NCBI RefSeq assembly: GCF_007065885.1
Contig: NZ_CP041409.1
Location: 1,907,501-1,971,500 of the forward strand
Length of the DNA: 64,000 bases
Reading direction: 5' to 3'
DNA from: Altererythrobacter sp. TH136
GTDB lineage: Bacteria > Pseudomonadota > Alphaproteobacteria > Sphingomonadales > Sphingomonadaceae
The notes below the pieces were generated by a model. The model did not search any database. It had not been told where the DNA came from and saw only the letters and a list, made by a program, of their open reading frames with translations. This document shows positions 25,325 through 34,920 of this stretch, piece after piece (the first letter of the stretch is position 1; each line of letters opens with the position of its first letter). The translations under genes were made by a program, and so were the position numbers.

Positions 25325-26443
25325 ATGACTACTGCTGAACAGGACCCCCGGCTGACCGAAGCGTTGGCCGCGATCGCCGCCGCTGGCGATGCCGATGCAC
25401 TCGAAGCGCAGCGGATCGCCGCGCTGGGCAAGCAGGGTTGGGTCAGCGCCGCCCTCAAGACCTTGGGCGGCATGTCGCCGGAGGAGCGGCAGGAGCAGGG
25501 CCCCCGCATCCAGGCGACGCGTGCCGCGGTCAGCGAGGCGATCGAGGCGCGCAAGGCGGCGTTGGAAAGTGCGGCGCTGGAGGCGCGGCTGGCGGCCGAG
25601 GTGATCGACCTGACGTTGCCGCCGCCGGCCAGTCCCAAAGGCTCGGTCCATCCGGTGAGCCAGGTGATGGACGAACTGGCGGAGATCTTCGCCGACATGG
25701 GCTTCGCGGTCGCGACCGGGCCCGAGATCGAGGACGACTGGCACAATTTCACCGCGCTCAACATGCCTGAAAGCCACCCGGCGCGGGCGATGCACGACAC
25801 CTTCTATTTCCCGCAGCAAGTCGGCGCACAAGAGGTTCAACCTCGCCGCATGTTGCTGCGCACGCACACTTCGCCGGTGCAGATCCGCTCGATGGTCCAG
25901 CACGGCGCCCCTTTGCGGATCATCGCGCCGGGCCGGGTGTACCGGTCCGATTCCGATGCCACTCACACGCCGATGTTCCATCAAGTCGAAGGATTGGTCA
26001 TTGATCGGGGCATTCACCTGGGCCACCTCAAGTGGACGCTGGAAACGTTTCTCAAGGCGTTCTTCGAACGCGACGACATCGTGCTGCGGCTGCGGCCGAG
26101 TTACTTCCCGTTCACCGAGCCCAGCGTCGAGGTCGATGTCGGCTGGCAGGATGTCAGCGGGCGGCGCGTGCTGGGCGGCGATGGCGATGCGCCGGGACAC
26201 GGGTGGATGGAGTTGCTCGGATCGGGGATGGTCAACCGGCGGGTGCTCGAATTCGCCGGGCTCGATCCCGATCAGTGGCAGGGCTTCGCCTTCGGGGTCG
26301 GCGTCGACCGGCTGGCGATGCTGAAATACGGGATGGACGATTTGCGGGCGTTCTTCGACGGCGACGGACGCTGGCTGGCGCACTACGGATTTTCGGCGTT
26401 CGACCAGCCGACGCTGTCGGGCGGAGTGGGAGCGCGCCAATGA
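25325..26443 (+). CDS. pheS: Phenylalanine-tRNA ligase alpha subunit
   Basis: The 372-residue protein is the catalytic alpha subunit of the (alpha-beta)2 PheRS. The N-terminal coiled coil (about 1-90) binds tRNA. Class II synthetase features follow: [20 protein letters not shown], the [18 protein letters not shown] block, [12 protein letters not shown], and motif 3 [15 protein letters not shown]. The stop codon overlaps the pheT start (ATGA), so the subunits are translationally coupled. Confidence 0.97.
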   Translation: MTTAEQDPRLTEALAAIAAAGDADALEAQRIAALGKQGWVSAALKTLGGMSPEERQEQGPRIQATRAAVSEAIEARKAALESAALEARLAAEVIDLTLPPPASPKGSVHPVSQVMDELAEIFADMGFAVATGPEIEDDWHNFTALNMPESHPARAMHDTFYFPQQVGAQEVQPRRMLLRTHTSPVQIRSMVQHGAPLRIIAPGRVYRSDSDATHTPMFHQVEGLVIDRGIHLGHLKWTLETFLKAFFERDDIVLRLRPSYFPFTEPSVEVDVGWQDVSGRRVLGGDGDAPGHGWMELLGSGMVNRRVLEFAGLDPDQWQGFAFGVGVDRLAMLKYGMDDLRAFFDGDGRWLAHYGFSAFDQPTLSGGVGARQ

Positions 26444-28806
26444 AGTTCTCGCTCGAATGGCTGCGGCACTTCCTCAACACCGAGGCATCGGTGGCCGAGA
26501 TCGCGGCGACGCTCAATCGGATCGGCCACGAGGTCGAGGGGATCGAGGATCCGGCGGACAAGCTCGCTGGTTTCCGGGTGGCCGAGGTGCTGACTGCCGC
26601 TCCGCATCCGCAAGCCGACAAGCTGCAGATCCTGACCGTTTCCACCGGAGACGGCGAGCCGCTGCAGGTGGTGTGCGGCGCGCCCAACGCGCGCGCGGGG
26701 ATGAAGGGCGTGCTCGGCCTGCCGGGCGCGGTGGTGCCGGCGAACGGGATGGAACTGCGCAAGAGCGCCATTCGCGGGGTCGAATCCAACGGCATGATGT
26801 GCTCGGTGCGCGAGCTGGAGCTGGGCGAGGAGCACGACGGGATCATCGAGTTGCCCGCCGATGCCCCGGTCGGCGCGGACTTCGCGAGCTATCACGGCAC
26901 GTCGCCGGTGTTCGACGTGGCGATCACCCCCAACCGCCCCGACTGCATGGGCGTTTACGGCATTGCGCGCGATCTGGCCGCGGCGGGCGTTGGCACCTTC
27001 GCCGAGACCGATCTGCCGCGGCTGGACGGACCCGCTACCGGCCGCGCGGACATCCGGATCGACGATGCCGAGGGCTGCCCGGCATTCTATGGTTGCGTGA
27101 TCGAAGGCGTCGCCAATGGCGAGAGCCCGGACTGGATGCAGCGGCTGCTCAAGTCTGCCGGCCAGCGCCCGATCTCCGCCATCGTCGACATCACCAACTA
27201 CGTGATGCTGACCTATGGCCGCCCATCGCACGCCTATGACCTGGCGCGGCTGAGCGGGCCGGTGGTTGCCCGCCGCGCGCGCGCCGGCGAACAGGTGCTG
27301 GCGCTTAACGAGAAGACCTACACGCTCGACGAAACGATGACGGTGATCGCCGACGACCAGGGCGTGCACGACATCGCCGGGATCATGGGCGGGGAGCATT
27401 CGGCGGTGACGCTCGGCACCATCGATGTTCTGGTTGAGATCGCCTATTTCGATCCCGCGCGGATCGGCGCGACGGGGCGCAAGCTGGGCCTGGCATCCGA
27501 TGCACGCTCACGATTCGAACGCGGGGTCGATCCGGCGTTCCTGGAAGAGGCGCTGACGATCCTGGCGCATCTGATCAAGCGCCACTGCGGCGGCAGGATC
27601 ACGCAGGTCATGCGGGTGGGCGCGCCGCCGAGCACGCCCAAGACGATCGCGTTCGACGCCGGCCTCACCCATCGCCTCGGCGGGATCGAGGTGGCTGAGG
27701 CCGAACAGCGCCGCATTCTCGAAAGCTTGGGTTTTGCAGTGTCAGACGACTGGCAGGTCACCGTGCCGCTGCGGCGCCATGACGTCGAAGGCGCCGCCGA
27801 CCTGGTCGAGGAGGTGGTCCGCATCCACGGCCTCGACAACGTGCCGTCCACGCCGTTGCCCCGTCCTGACGGGGTCGCCCGTCCGACCGCGACGCCCGAG
27901 CAGATCCGCGAACGCAAGGTGCGCCGTGCCGCCGCCGCCGCGGGATTGAACGAGGCGATCACCTGGTCGTTCATTTCCCCGGCCGACGCGGCTGCGGTCG
28001 GCGGCGGCGTGTGGACGCTCGAAAACCCGATCAGTGAAGAACTCAAGGTGATGCGGCCGTCGCTCTTTCCGGGGCTGCTGAAGGCGGTCCGGCGCAATTT
28101 CGATCGCGGTGCCGATAGCCTGCGCCTGTTCGAGATCGGGCGCCGCTACACCGCCGATGGGGAGCTTCCCACCCTGGTCGCGGTGCTTGCCGGCCACCGC
28201 ACCGCGCGCGACTGGCAGACCGGCAAGCCGCAGCCGTTCGACGCCTTCGACGCCAAGGCGCTGTGTCTCGACTTGCTTGCCGCCGCAGGAGCGCCGGTCG
28301 CCAATCTTCAGGTGATGGGCGAGGCGGGGGCGCTATGGCATCCCGGTCGCTCGGCCACGCTGCGCCTCGGGCCGAAGACGATTCTGGGGCGCTGCGGCAT
28401 TGTCCACCCGTCGCTGCTGCGCGCGTTCGACGTGTCCGTGCCGGTCGCGGCGTGTTCGATCTATTTCGACGCGATCCCGCCGAAAAAGAACGCTGCCTTC
28501 ACCCGCCCCGCCTATGCGCCGCCCGCGCTGCAGGCGGTGACCCGCGACTTCGCGTTCCTGGTCGATGAGGCGCTGCCGGCGGGCGACCTCGTTCGCACGG
28601 TGAAGGGGGCGGACAAGGTCAACGTCGTCGCCGCCCGGGTGTTCGATGACTTCCGCGGCGCCGGTATTCCCGAAGGCAAGAAATCGCTCGCGGTCGAGGT
28701 GGTGCTGCAGCCCGGCGACAAAACCTACACAGAAGCCGATCTCACCGGCATCGCCGACAAGATCATCGGCGCGGCGGGCAAACTGGGCGCGGAGCTGAGA
28801 GCATGA
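26440..28806 (+). CDS. pheT: Phenylalanine-tRNA ligase beta subunit
   Basis: The 788-residue protein matches PheT. It contains an N-terminal OB-fold tRNA-binding domain ([18 protein letters not shown]), the B3/B4 editing region, B5 ([17 protein letters not shown]) and the C-terminal anticodon-binding B8 domain ([20 protein letters not shown]). ATG 26440 starts the family-typical [13 protein letters not shown]-terminus; an in-frame extension to 26032 runs through pheS and is rejected. Its stop overlaps the start of the next gene (ATGA). Confidence 0.97.
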   Translation: MKFSLEWLRHFLNTEASVAEIAATLNRIGHEVEGIEDPADKLAGFRVAEVLTAAPHPQADKLQILTVSTGDGEPLQVVCGAPNARAGMKGVLGLPGAVVPANGMELRKSAIRGVESNGMMCSVRELELGEEHDGIIELPADAPVGADFASYHGTSPVFDVAITPNRPDCMGVYGIARDLAAAGVGTFAETDLPRLDGPATGRADIRIDDAEGCPAFYGCVIEGVANGESPDWMQRLLKSAGQRPISAIVDITNYVMLTYGRPSHAYDLARLSGPVVARRARAGEQVLALNEKTYTLDETMTVIADDQGVHDIAGIMGGEHSAVTLGTIDVLVEIAYFDPARIGATGRKLGLASDARSRFERGVDPAFLEEALTILAHLIKRHCGGRITQVMRVGAPPSTPKTIAFDAGLTHRLGGIEVAEAEQRRILESLGFAVSDDWQVTVPLRRHDVEGAADLVEEVVRIHGLDNVPSTPLPRPDGVARPTATPEQIRERKVRRAAAAAGLNEAITWSFISPADAAAVGGGVWTLENPISEELKVMRPSLFPGLLKAVRRNFDRGADSLRLFEIGRRYTADGELPTLVAVLAGHRTARDWQTGKPQPFDAFDAKALCLDLLAAAGAPVANLQVMGEAGALWHPGRSATLRLGPKTILGRCGIVHPSLLRAFDVSVPVAACSIYFDAIPPKKNAAFTRPAYAPPALQAVTRDFAFLVDEALPAGDLVRTVKGADKVNVVAARVFDDFRGAGIPEGKKSLAVEVVLQPGDKTYTEADLTGIADKIIGAAGKLGAELRA

Positions 28807-29552
28807 AGACCGCCTTCGTCACCGGAGCGACCGCCGGGATCGGCGCGGCCACCGTGCGCACGCTGGTCGCGAGCGGCTGGCGCTGCATCGCCACCGGGCG
28901 GCGGGCCGAGCGGCTGGATGCGCTGGTGGCGGAACTGGGCGCGGACAAGGTGCACCCGGCCGTGTTCGACGTGCGCGACACCGATGCGCTCGACGCCGCG
29001 CTCGCCGCGCTGCCCGAAGGGTTTCGCGACATCGACCTGCTGGTGAACAACGCGGGTCTCGCGCAAGGGCTGTCGAACGCGCAGCACGCTGACCTCACCA
29101 ACTGGCAGACGATGATCGACACCAACGTGACCGCGATGGTGACCGTCACCCGCAAGCTGTTGCCGGGGCTGATCGCGCGCAAGGGCGCGATCATCACCAT
29201 CGGCTCGGTCGCGGGTAACTACGTCTACCCGGGCGGCAACGTCTATGCCGGCAGCAAGGCGTTCGCCAACCACTTCACGCTGGCGTTGCGGGCGGACCTG
29301 CACGGCACCGGGGTGCGGGTGACGAGCATCGAGCCGGGCATGGTCGAGACCGAGTTCACCCTGGTGCGCACCGGCAGCCAGCAAGCGTCGGACACGCTCT
29401 ACGCCGGGGTCAACCCGATGACCGCGCAGGATATCGCCGACACCATTCGCTGGATCGCCGAACTGCCGCCGCACCTCAACATCAACCGGCTCGAACTGAT
29501 GCCGGTGAACCAGGACTTCGCCGGGTTCCGGGTGGCGCGCGCGCACGATTAG
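28803..29552 (+). CDS. Short-chain dehydrogenase/reductase (YdfG-like)
   Basis: The 249-residue enzyme has the SDR dinucleotide motif TGATAGIG (residues 8-15), the NNAG motif, catalytic serine in TIGSVAGNY and the Tyr-x-x-x-Lys pair in VYAGSKAF. The C-terminal part (RVTSIEPGMVETEF, ELMPVNQDFAGF) resembles NADP-dependent 3-hydroxy acid dehydrogenase / malonic semialdehyde reductase (YdfG). It overlaps pheT by 4 bases and is probably expressed from the pheST transcript. The substrate is uncertain. Confidence 0.85.
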   Translation: MKTAFVTGATAGIGAATVRTLVASGWRCIATGRRAERLDALVAELGADKVHPAVFDVRDTDALDAALAALPEGFRDIDLLVNNAGLAQGLSNAQHADLTNWQTMIDTNVTAMVTVTRKLLPGLIARKGAIITIGSVAGNYVYPGGNVYAGSKAFANHFTLALRADLHGTGVRVTSIEPGMVETEFTLVRTGSQQASDTLYAGVNPMTAQDIADTIRWIAELPPHLNINRLELMPVNQDFAGFRVARAHD

Positions 29553-29615
29553 CACGCCGTTCGCCGTCCCGGCCCCTGAGGGGACCTCGTCCGGCCAGGC
29601 GCCCCGCTCGACACG

Positions 29616-29635
29616 ATCCCGGGTTTGGCCGGGAT
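29616..29635. repeat. REP-like palindrome in the prfC leader
   Basis: ATCCCGG (29616-29622) and CCGGGAT (29629-29635) form a 7-bp stem with a 6-base loop, within CACGATCCCGGG and GGGATGACGC flanks. This form (ATCCCGGG ... CCCGGGATGACG) resembles the short extragenic palindromes common in alphaproteobacteria. Only one copy is visible, so repeat status is inferred from resemblance. Confidence 0.4.
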
Positions 29636-29651
29636 GACGCAGGAAATTCCG

Positions 29652-31172
29652 ATGACTTCCAACCGCCGCACTTTCGCGATCATTTCGCACCCCGACGCGG
29701 GCAAGACCACGCTCACTGAAAAGCTGCTGCTGCAGGGCGGCGCGATCCACCTCGCCGGCGAGGTGAAGGCGCGCGGGCAGGCGCGGCGGGCGCGGTCCGA
29801 CTGGATGAAGATCGAGCAGCAGCGCGGCATTTCGGTGACCAGCAGCGTGATGACCTTCCAGAAGGACGGCACGGTGTTCAACCTGCTCGACACCCCGGGG
29901 CACGAGGATTTCTCCGAAGACACCTACCGCACGCTGACCGCGGTGGATTCGGCGATCATGGTGATCGATGCCGCCAAGGGGATCGAGCCGCAGACCCGCA
30001 AGCTGTTCGAGGTGTGCCGCCTGCGCAGCGTCCCGATCATCACCTTCGTCAACAAGGTGGACCGCGAGGGGCGCAGTGCCTTCGACCTGCTGGACGAGGT
30101 GGCCGACATGCTGGCGCTCGACGTCAGTCCGCAGGCCTGGCCAGTGGGCATGGGCGGGGTGTTCGAAGGCGTGCTCGACTTCGCGAGCGGCGACATCGCC
30201 CGGCCGGATGGGCCGAGCAAGGAATACCTCGGCCGCCGCGACCGGGAGCCGATGCCGCAGGCCTTCGCCGACGAGGCCGAACTGGCGCAAGGGGGGTACC
30301 CTGAATTCGACCTTGAGGCGTTTCGCAGCGGCGACCTGACCCCGGTGTTCTTCGGCAGCGCATTGAAGAACTTCGGCGTCACCGAACTCATTCAGGCGAT
30401 CGACCGCTTCGCGCCGCCGCCGCGCGCGCAGCCGAGCAGCGAGGGACTGATCGAGCCGACCCGCGACGAGGTGACCGGCTTCGTGTTCAAGGTGCAGGCC
30501 AACATGGACCCGCAGCACCGCGACCGGATCGCGTTCATGCGGATGGTTTCGGGTACCTTCAAGCGCGGCATGAAGCTGACCCCGTCGGGCCTTGGCAAGC
30601 CGATCGCGGTCCACTCGCCGATCCTGTTCTTCGCGCAGGACCGCGAGATCGCCGACACCGCGGAAGCTGGCGACATCATCGGCATTCCCAACCACGGCAC
30701 GCTGCGGGTGGGGGATACCCTGTCCGAAAAGAACGACGTCCGCTTCACCGGCCTGCCCAACTTCGCGCCGGAGATCCTGCGCCGGGTTGTGTTGCGCGAT
30801 CCGACGAAGACCAAGCAGTTGAGGAAGGCGCTCGACGACCTTTCGGAAGAGGGCGTGATCCAGGTGTTCTATCCCGAGATCGGCGGGCAGTGGATCGTCG
30901 GCGTGGTCGGCCAGCTGCAGCTCGACGTGCTGGTTTCGCGGCTGGAGGCGGAATACAAGGTGGAAGCCGCGCTGGAAATGGCCCCGTTCGCCACCGCGCG
31001 CTGGGTCAAGGGCAGCGATGCCGCGCTGAAGACCTTCACCGACTTCAACCGCGCGAACCTCGCCAAGGACCGCGACGGCGACCCGGTGTTCATGGCCAAG
31101 AGCCCGTGGGACGTGAACTATCAGGTCGAAAAGAACCCCGAACTGACGTTCTCGGCCACGAAAGAGCGCTAG
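29652..31172 (+). CDS. prfC: Peptide chain release factor 3
   Basis: The 506-residue GTPase matches RF3, which recycles RF1/RF2 from the ribosome after termination. The G motifs are visible: SHPDAGKTTLTEKLL (P-loop), RGISVTSSVMTF (switch I), DTPGHEDFSEDTYRTL and NKVDREGR. The C-terminal domain has FYPEIGGQWIVGVVGQLQLDVL. ATG 29652 has AGGAA 6 bases upstream; a start at 29625 lies within the upstream palindrome. It converges with the histidine kinase gene, 11 bases away. Confidence 0.95.
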   Translation: MTSNRRTFAIISHPDAGKTTLTEKLLLQGGAIHLAGEVKARGQARRARSDWMKIEQQRGISVTSSVMTFQKDGTVFNLLDTPGHEDFSEDTYRTLTAVDSAIMVIDAAKGIEPQTRKLFEVCRLRSVPIITFVNKVDREGRSAFDLLDEVADMLALDVSPQAWPVGMGGVFEGVLDFASGDIARPDGPSKEYLGRRDREPMPQAFADEAELAQGGYPEFDLEAFRSGDLTPVFFGSALKNFGVTELIQAIDRFAPPPRAQPSSEGLIEPTRDEVTGFVFKVQANMDPQHRDRIAFMRMVSGTFKRGMKLTPSGLGKPIAVHSPILFFAQDREIADTAEAGDIIGIPNHGTLRVGDTLSEKNDVRFTGLPNFAPEILRRVVLRDPTKTKQLRKALDDLSEEGVIQVFYPEIGGQWIVGVVGQLQLDVLVSRLEAEYKVEAALEMAPFATARWVKGSDAALKTFTDFNRANLAKDRDGDPVFMAKSPWDVNYQVEKNPELTFSATKER

Positions 31173-31183
31173 ACGGGGGAACG

Positions 31184-32572
31184 CTAGAGCGGCAGGCGCA
31201 GCTCCGCGCTCAGCCCGCCGCCGGGGCGGTTCGCCAGCACCAGCCGCCCGCCGTGCGCTTCGGCGATCGCCCGCGCGAGCGTGAGGCCAAGGCCCGCGCC
31301 GCCGGTCTGGCGGTTGCGGCTGGCCTCGCCCCGGGTGAACGGCTCGGTCATGGCGGCGATGCGGCTTTCGGGGATGCCCGGCCCGGTGTCGCTCACCCGC
31401 AGGATCGCCAGTCCGCCTTCGCGCGACACCTCGACCGTGGCGCCGCCGGCATAGCGGACCGCGTTGGAGATGAGATTGCGCAAGGCCCGCTTGGCCCAGG
31501 TGACGTGCACCGGCGCGACGACGCGCGGCCCTTCGGCCAGCTCGACGGGATCGCCCATGTCCTCGAACTCCTCGACCACCGACGCGGCGAGCGCGGCGAG
31601 CTCGGTCCGTTCGGGCGGCTCGGTTGCGCGGCCGACCCGCGCGAGGCTGAGAATATCGTCGAGGGTGCGGGTAATGTCCTCTATCGTATCGGCCATGCGC
31701 GCGCGCTCGGTATCGTCCTCGACCGATTCGATGCGCACCCGCAACGCCGCCAGCGGGGTCTTGAGGTCATGGCCGATCGCCCCGAGCATGACGTCCTTTT
31801 CATCCAGCATGCCGACGATCCGCGCTTCCATCGCGTTGTGCGCGGCGATCAGCCGGCGGACGTCGTCGGGCCCCTGCGGTGCGGGCGGATCCGACGCGTC
31901 CTGCCGCACGGCGAACTGCTCGACCCGCCGGGTGAGCGCGGCAAGCGGGCGGGTGATGCGCCGCAGCAGCAGGCCGATCGCCAGCATCAGCACGCCGAAC
32001 AGCACCGCGGTCTGGATCACCAGCGCCCTCAGCGCGCCGCGTTCGCGCGCGGGGACCAGCGCGCGCGCGGTGACCCACCGCCCGTCGCCCAGCGGCAAGC
32101 TGGCGAGCACCATGCGCGCGTCGGCGAAGGAGCTGTCGAACCCGACCGGCCGCCCCCGCCCGAGGCGCTCGAGCACGCGCGGATCGCTCATCGCCGGGCG
32201 GCTGGCGACGCGCAGGCGGGCGGCATCCAGCCCCTGCTCGGCGGCGATGTCGCGCAACGCGGCGGTGATGCGGGGTTCGGGACGATCGGCGGGAATGGCG
32301 GGCGGGGCGGCGCTCACTTGCAACCGGAAGCGCCGCATTCCGCGCGGCGGACGGTCGCCGCCATCGCGGCGCGGGCCGAGCCCGGTCAGCCCCGGCGCGC
32401 CCTGCGCAGCGATCAATTGGGCGGCGAGCGAGCTGACCACGCGCTGTTCGCGCCGCTCGTCGCCCGCGCGCAGCAGCAGCGCTGCCGATATGGCCTGCGC
32501 CACCAACAGCGCGGCGGCAACCGCGACCAGCACCTGGCCCAGCAGGCTGCGCGGCCAGAGTTTCACGGCCAT
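31184..32572 (-). CDS. Sensor histidine kinase
   Basis: The 462-residue membrane kinase has helices at about 12-35 and 184-204, flanking a periplasmic sensor of about 145 residues. A HAMP linker with RRITRPLAALTRRVEQF follows. The phospho-accepting histidine is His268 (GHDLKTPLAALR). ATP-binding boxes are NLISNAVRYA (N), DTGPGIP (G1) and GAGLGLTLARAIAEAHGG (G2). The sensor domain is rich in Arg, Pro and Gly and has no family I recognise. Its start is 4 bases after the stop of the response regulator gene, so they form one operon. Confidence 0.92.
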   Translation of the reverse strand: MAVKLWPRSLLGQVLVAVAAALLVAQAISAALLLRAGDERREQRVVSSLAAQLIAAQGAPGLTGLGPRRDGGDRPPRGMRRFRLQVSAAPPAIPADRPEPRITAALRDIAAEQGLDAARLRVASRPAMSDPRVLERLGRGRPVGFDSSFADARMVLASLPLGDGRWVTARALVPARERGALRALVIQTAVLFGVLMLAIGLLLRRITRPLAALTRRVEQFAVRQDASDPPAPQGPDDVRRLIAAHNAMEARIVGMLDEKDVMLGAIGHDLKTPLAALRVRIESVEDDTERARMADTIEDITRTLDDILSLARVGRATEPPERTELAALAASVVEEFEDMGDPVELAEGPRVVAPVHVTWAKRALRNLISNAVRYAGGATVEVSREGGLAILRVSDTGPGIPESRIAAMTEPFTRGEASRNRQTGGAGLGLTLARAIAEAHGGRLVLANRPGGGLSAELRLPL

Positions 32573-32576
32573 GAAA

Positions 32577-33305
32577 TCACTGGGCGGCGATCCGGCGCAC
32601 GTCGGCGGCGAAGCGATAGCCGCCGCCGCGCACGGTCTGGATGAAGTGCGGATTGCGGGTGTCTTCCTCGATCTTACGGCGCAGCCGGCTGATCTGGTTG
32701 TCGACCGCGCGGTCGAACAGGTGCGCCTCGCGCCCCTGCACCAGGTCGAGCAGGCGGTCGCGATCGATCACCTGTTTCGGCCGGTCGAGGAAGGCCGTCA
32801 GCAGGCGAAACTCCGCGGTTGAGATCGGCACCGTCGCGCCGTCCGGGTCGGCCAGGCGACGCTTCAGCGGATCGAGCCGCCAGCCTTCGAATTCGTACAG
32901 CGCGTCATCTTCGGGCGCGGCGGGCGGCCGGGCGGCGCGGCGCAGGACCGAGCGGATGCGCGCGACCAGCTCGCGCGGCTCGAACGGCTTCACCACATAG
33001 TCGTCGGCGCCAATCTCCAGCCCGACGATGCGGTCGGTCGGTTCGCCCTTGGCGGTGAGCAGAATGGTGGGGACGCTCTTGCTTTCAGCGAGATGGCGGC
33101 ACAGCGACAGCCCATCCTCGCCCGGCATCATGATGTCGAGCAGGACGAGGTCGGGCACCTCCTCCACCAGCGCGGCGCGCGCGGCGGCGGCGCTGGCGGC
33201 TTCGCGCACGACAAACCCCTGGCGCGCAAGATAGGCTGCCAGGGGTTCGCGCAATGTGGCCTCATCGTCGACCAGCAGGATGCGGGTGGGCACAGGTTCG
33301 GTCAC
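32577..33305 (-). CDS. OmpR-family response regulator
   Basis: The 242-residue regulator has a receiver domain with acidic pocket DDEA (13-16), phospho-acceptor Asp57 (LVLLDIMMPGEDG) and conserved Lys in LLTAKGE. A C-terminal winged-helix DNA-binding domain follows (STAEFRLLTAFLDRP, DNQISRLRRKIEED, IQTVRGGGYRF). GTG 33305 gives the standard N-terminus; the longer frame to 33386 would add residues that overlap the upstream gene. It is followed by its histidine kinase and preceded 58 bases upstream by an EF-hand protein gene. Confidence 0.93.
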   Translation of the reverse strand: MTEPVPTRILLVDDEATLREPLAAYLARQGFVVREAASAAAARAALVEEVPDLVLLDIMMPGEDGLSLCRHLAESKSVPTILLTAKGEPTDRIVGLEIGADDYVVKPFEPRELVARIRSVLRRAARPPAAPEDDALYEFEGWRLDPLKRRLADPDGATVPISTAEFRLLTAFLDRPKQVIDRDRLLDLVQGREAHLFDRAVDNQISRLRRKIEEDTRNPHFIQTVRGGGYRFAADVRRIAAQ

Positions 33306-33363
33306 GGCGTCATCTGGTGCCCGTTCGGCAGGCTGCCCGCAAGCGCGCCCGCCGTCCAGAGCC

Positions 33364-33915
33364 TCAGTTGCCCTGCGTGGCTGCACCAGCGCGGCGCTGC
33401 TGCCACTGCGCCTTCATCGCGGCGCGCGCGGCCTGGCGCTCTGCCTGGGTGACGGTGCCGTTCCGGTCGGCGTCGATCCGGTCGAACATCTTCAGCGCCC
33501 CCGCGGTGAACTCCGTTTGGCTGATCGCGCCGTCGTTGTTGGTGTCAGCCATCCGGGCCATGCCCATCTTGCCGCCGTGGCCGCCGCGGCGGCCCATGCG
33601 CTGGGCGCCGTCGCCGCCCTGGCGGGCAGCTTGCGCGCCCTGGCGGCGCTCGCCGTGCTTCGCGGTGAATTCCTCACGGCTGACGGTGCCGTTGTTGTCG
33701 GCATCGAGGCGGTCGAACCGCTGGGCCTGGCGCGCGGCGCGGTCGGCCTGGTCGAGCTTGCCATCGCTGTTGACGTCCATCTTCGCGAACCGCTCGGCGG
33801 CCTTAGCCTGGGCTTCGGCGCGGGTCATGTCGGCCTTGGCGATCTGCGGCGCGGCGATGGCGACGCCGGTGGTGGCGAGCAGCGCGGCGCCGATCGAAAG
33901 GGTCAGTTTACGCAT
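33364..33915 (-). CDS. Exported EF-hand protein
   Basis: The 183-residue protein has a signal peptide (MRKLTLSIGAALLATTGVAIA) and four EF-hand loops at 47-58 (DVNSDGKLDQAD), 71-82 (DADNNGTVSREE), 124-135 (DTNNDGAISQTE) and 148-159 (DADRNGTVTQAE). All keep acidic residues at loop positions 1, 3 and 5 or close substitutes. The linker between the second and third hands is rich in Arg, Gly, Gln and Met. Calcium or another divalent cation is the likely ligand, in the periplasm. GGAGAG lies upstream of ATG 33915. It is the probable first gene of an operon with the regulator and kinase. Confidence 0.85.
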   Translation of the reverse strand: MRKLTLSIGAALLATTGVAIAAPQIAKADMTRAEAQAKAAERFAKMDVNSDGKLDQADRAARQAQRFDRLDADNNGTVSREEFTAKHGERRQGAQAARQGGDGAQRMGRRGGHGGKMGMARMADTNNDGAISQTEFTAGALKMFDRIDADRNGTVTQAERQAARAAMKAQWQQRRAGAATQGN

Positions 33916-34102
33916 ACGAACTCTCCGGAAAAGAAACGGGGGAGAGCTGCGGGACCCGGCGGGGAAGGGGGAGGAAAACCCACCGGCTCCGCGCAACTCA
34001 TGCCGACGGTTCTAGGCCCGCCATGTCGCACGGTTATGCCGTGTAGCCAAAGAATTGTCGCACAGTGTAACGCGCCAGCCCCGGCGTTCACCAGCGCGCA
34101 AG

Positions 34103-34498
34103 TCAGCGCGGGCGGTGCTCGGTCCCGATGCCGGCGGTGATGAACAGTGCTTTCGCGCGGCCGGCGATGTCAGCGGTGTGCCAGGTGCCGGGCGGGTTGA
34201 TCGCGTACTCCCCCGCCTCGATCGTGACGCTGGCGGTGGTTCCGTCGGGATGCTCCTGGTGCAGGGTCATCGCGCCTTCGAGGCACAGGACCACTTCCTC
34301 GCCGGCGGGATGCATCTCCCAGCTGTCCCAGCTGCCGGTGAACTCGTGGCAGCTCACCAGCCGTCCGTCTGGCCCGTCGCCATCGTGGCGTTCGCCGTAG
34401 CCCTGATACCAGTCCATGCCCGTAATCGCCGGCTGGGGCACCGCGGTCGCGCCGCGGCCCAGATGGATCGGGCGCTCTTCCAGGCGGATCCCGCTCAT
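34103..34498 (-). CDS. Cupin-domain protein
   Basis: The 131-residue protein shows a single cupin barrel: EFTGSWDSWEMHPAGEEVVLCLEGAMTL in the first motif and GEYAINPPGTWHTADI in the second, with His and Glu residues able to hold a metal. No catalytic role can be assigned. Its start overlaps the stop of the upstream VOC gene (ATGA), so the two are coupled. A longer frame to 34600 runs inside that gene and is rejected. Confidence 0.82.
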   Translation of the reverse strand: MSGIRLEERPIHLGRGATAVPQPAITGMDWYQGYGERHDGDGPDGRLVSCHEFTGSWDSWEMHPAGEEVVLCLEGAMTLHQEHPDGTTASVTIEAGEYAINPPGTWHTADIAGRAKALFITAGIGTEHRPR

Positions 34499-34872
34499 TG
34501 CGGCGGGGCCATCACGAAGGCGTTGAGTTTGTTGCCATCGGGATCGCGGAAGTAACCGGCGTAGAACCCGCCGCCGCGCGTGCCGGGCGCGCCTTCGCAA
34601 GATCCGCCATGCGCGAGCGCGATGTCGTACAGCCGCTGGACCTGCGCCTCGTCCTTCGCCCCCAGCGCGACCATCACCCCGTTGCCGATGGAGGCCGCTT
34701 CCCCGTTAAACGGCTTGGTCACGCCGATTCCCGCCGCGCCGCCAGGTTCGCCCCACGCGATGAAGGTGTCGAATTCCATCATCCGCCCCACGCCCAGTTC
34801 GGCGGCGATCGCGTCGTAGAACGGCGCGGCCCGCGCGAGGTCGTTGGTGCCGAGGGTGACGTATCCGATCAT
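34495..34872 (-). CDS. VOC-family (glyoxalase/bleomycin-resistance-like) protein
   Basis: The 125-residue protein has the beta-alpha-beta pattern of a vicinal oxygen chelate fold: IGYVTLGTNDLARAAPFYDAIAAELG at the start and GFYAGYFRDPDGNKLNAFVM at the end. VOC proteins include glyoxalases, dioxygenases and antibiotic-binding proteins, so the function is open. AGGAG precedes ATG 34872 by 7 bases. It is transcribed with the cupin gene. Confidence 0.85.
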   Translation of the reverse strand: MIGYVTLGTNDLARAAPFYDAIAAELGVGRMMEFDTFIAWGEPGGAAGIGVTKPFNGEAASIGNGVMVALGAKDEAQVQRLYDIALAHGGSCEGAPGTRGGGFYAGYFRDPDGNKLNAFVMAPPQ

Positions 34873-34920
34873 GACTATGCTCCTGCTGGCGACTCGACCA
34901 GGCGGAACAATACGCGAACA

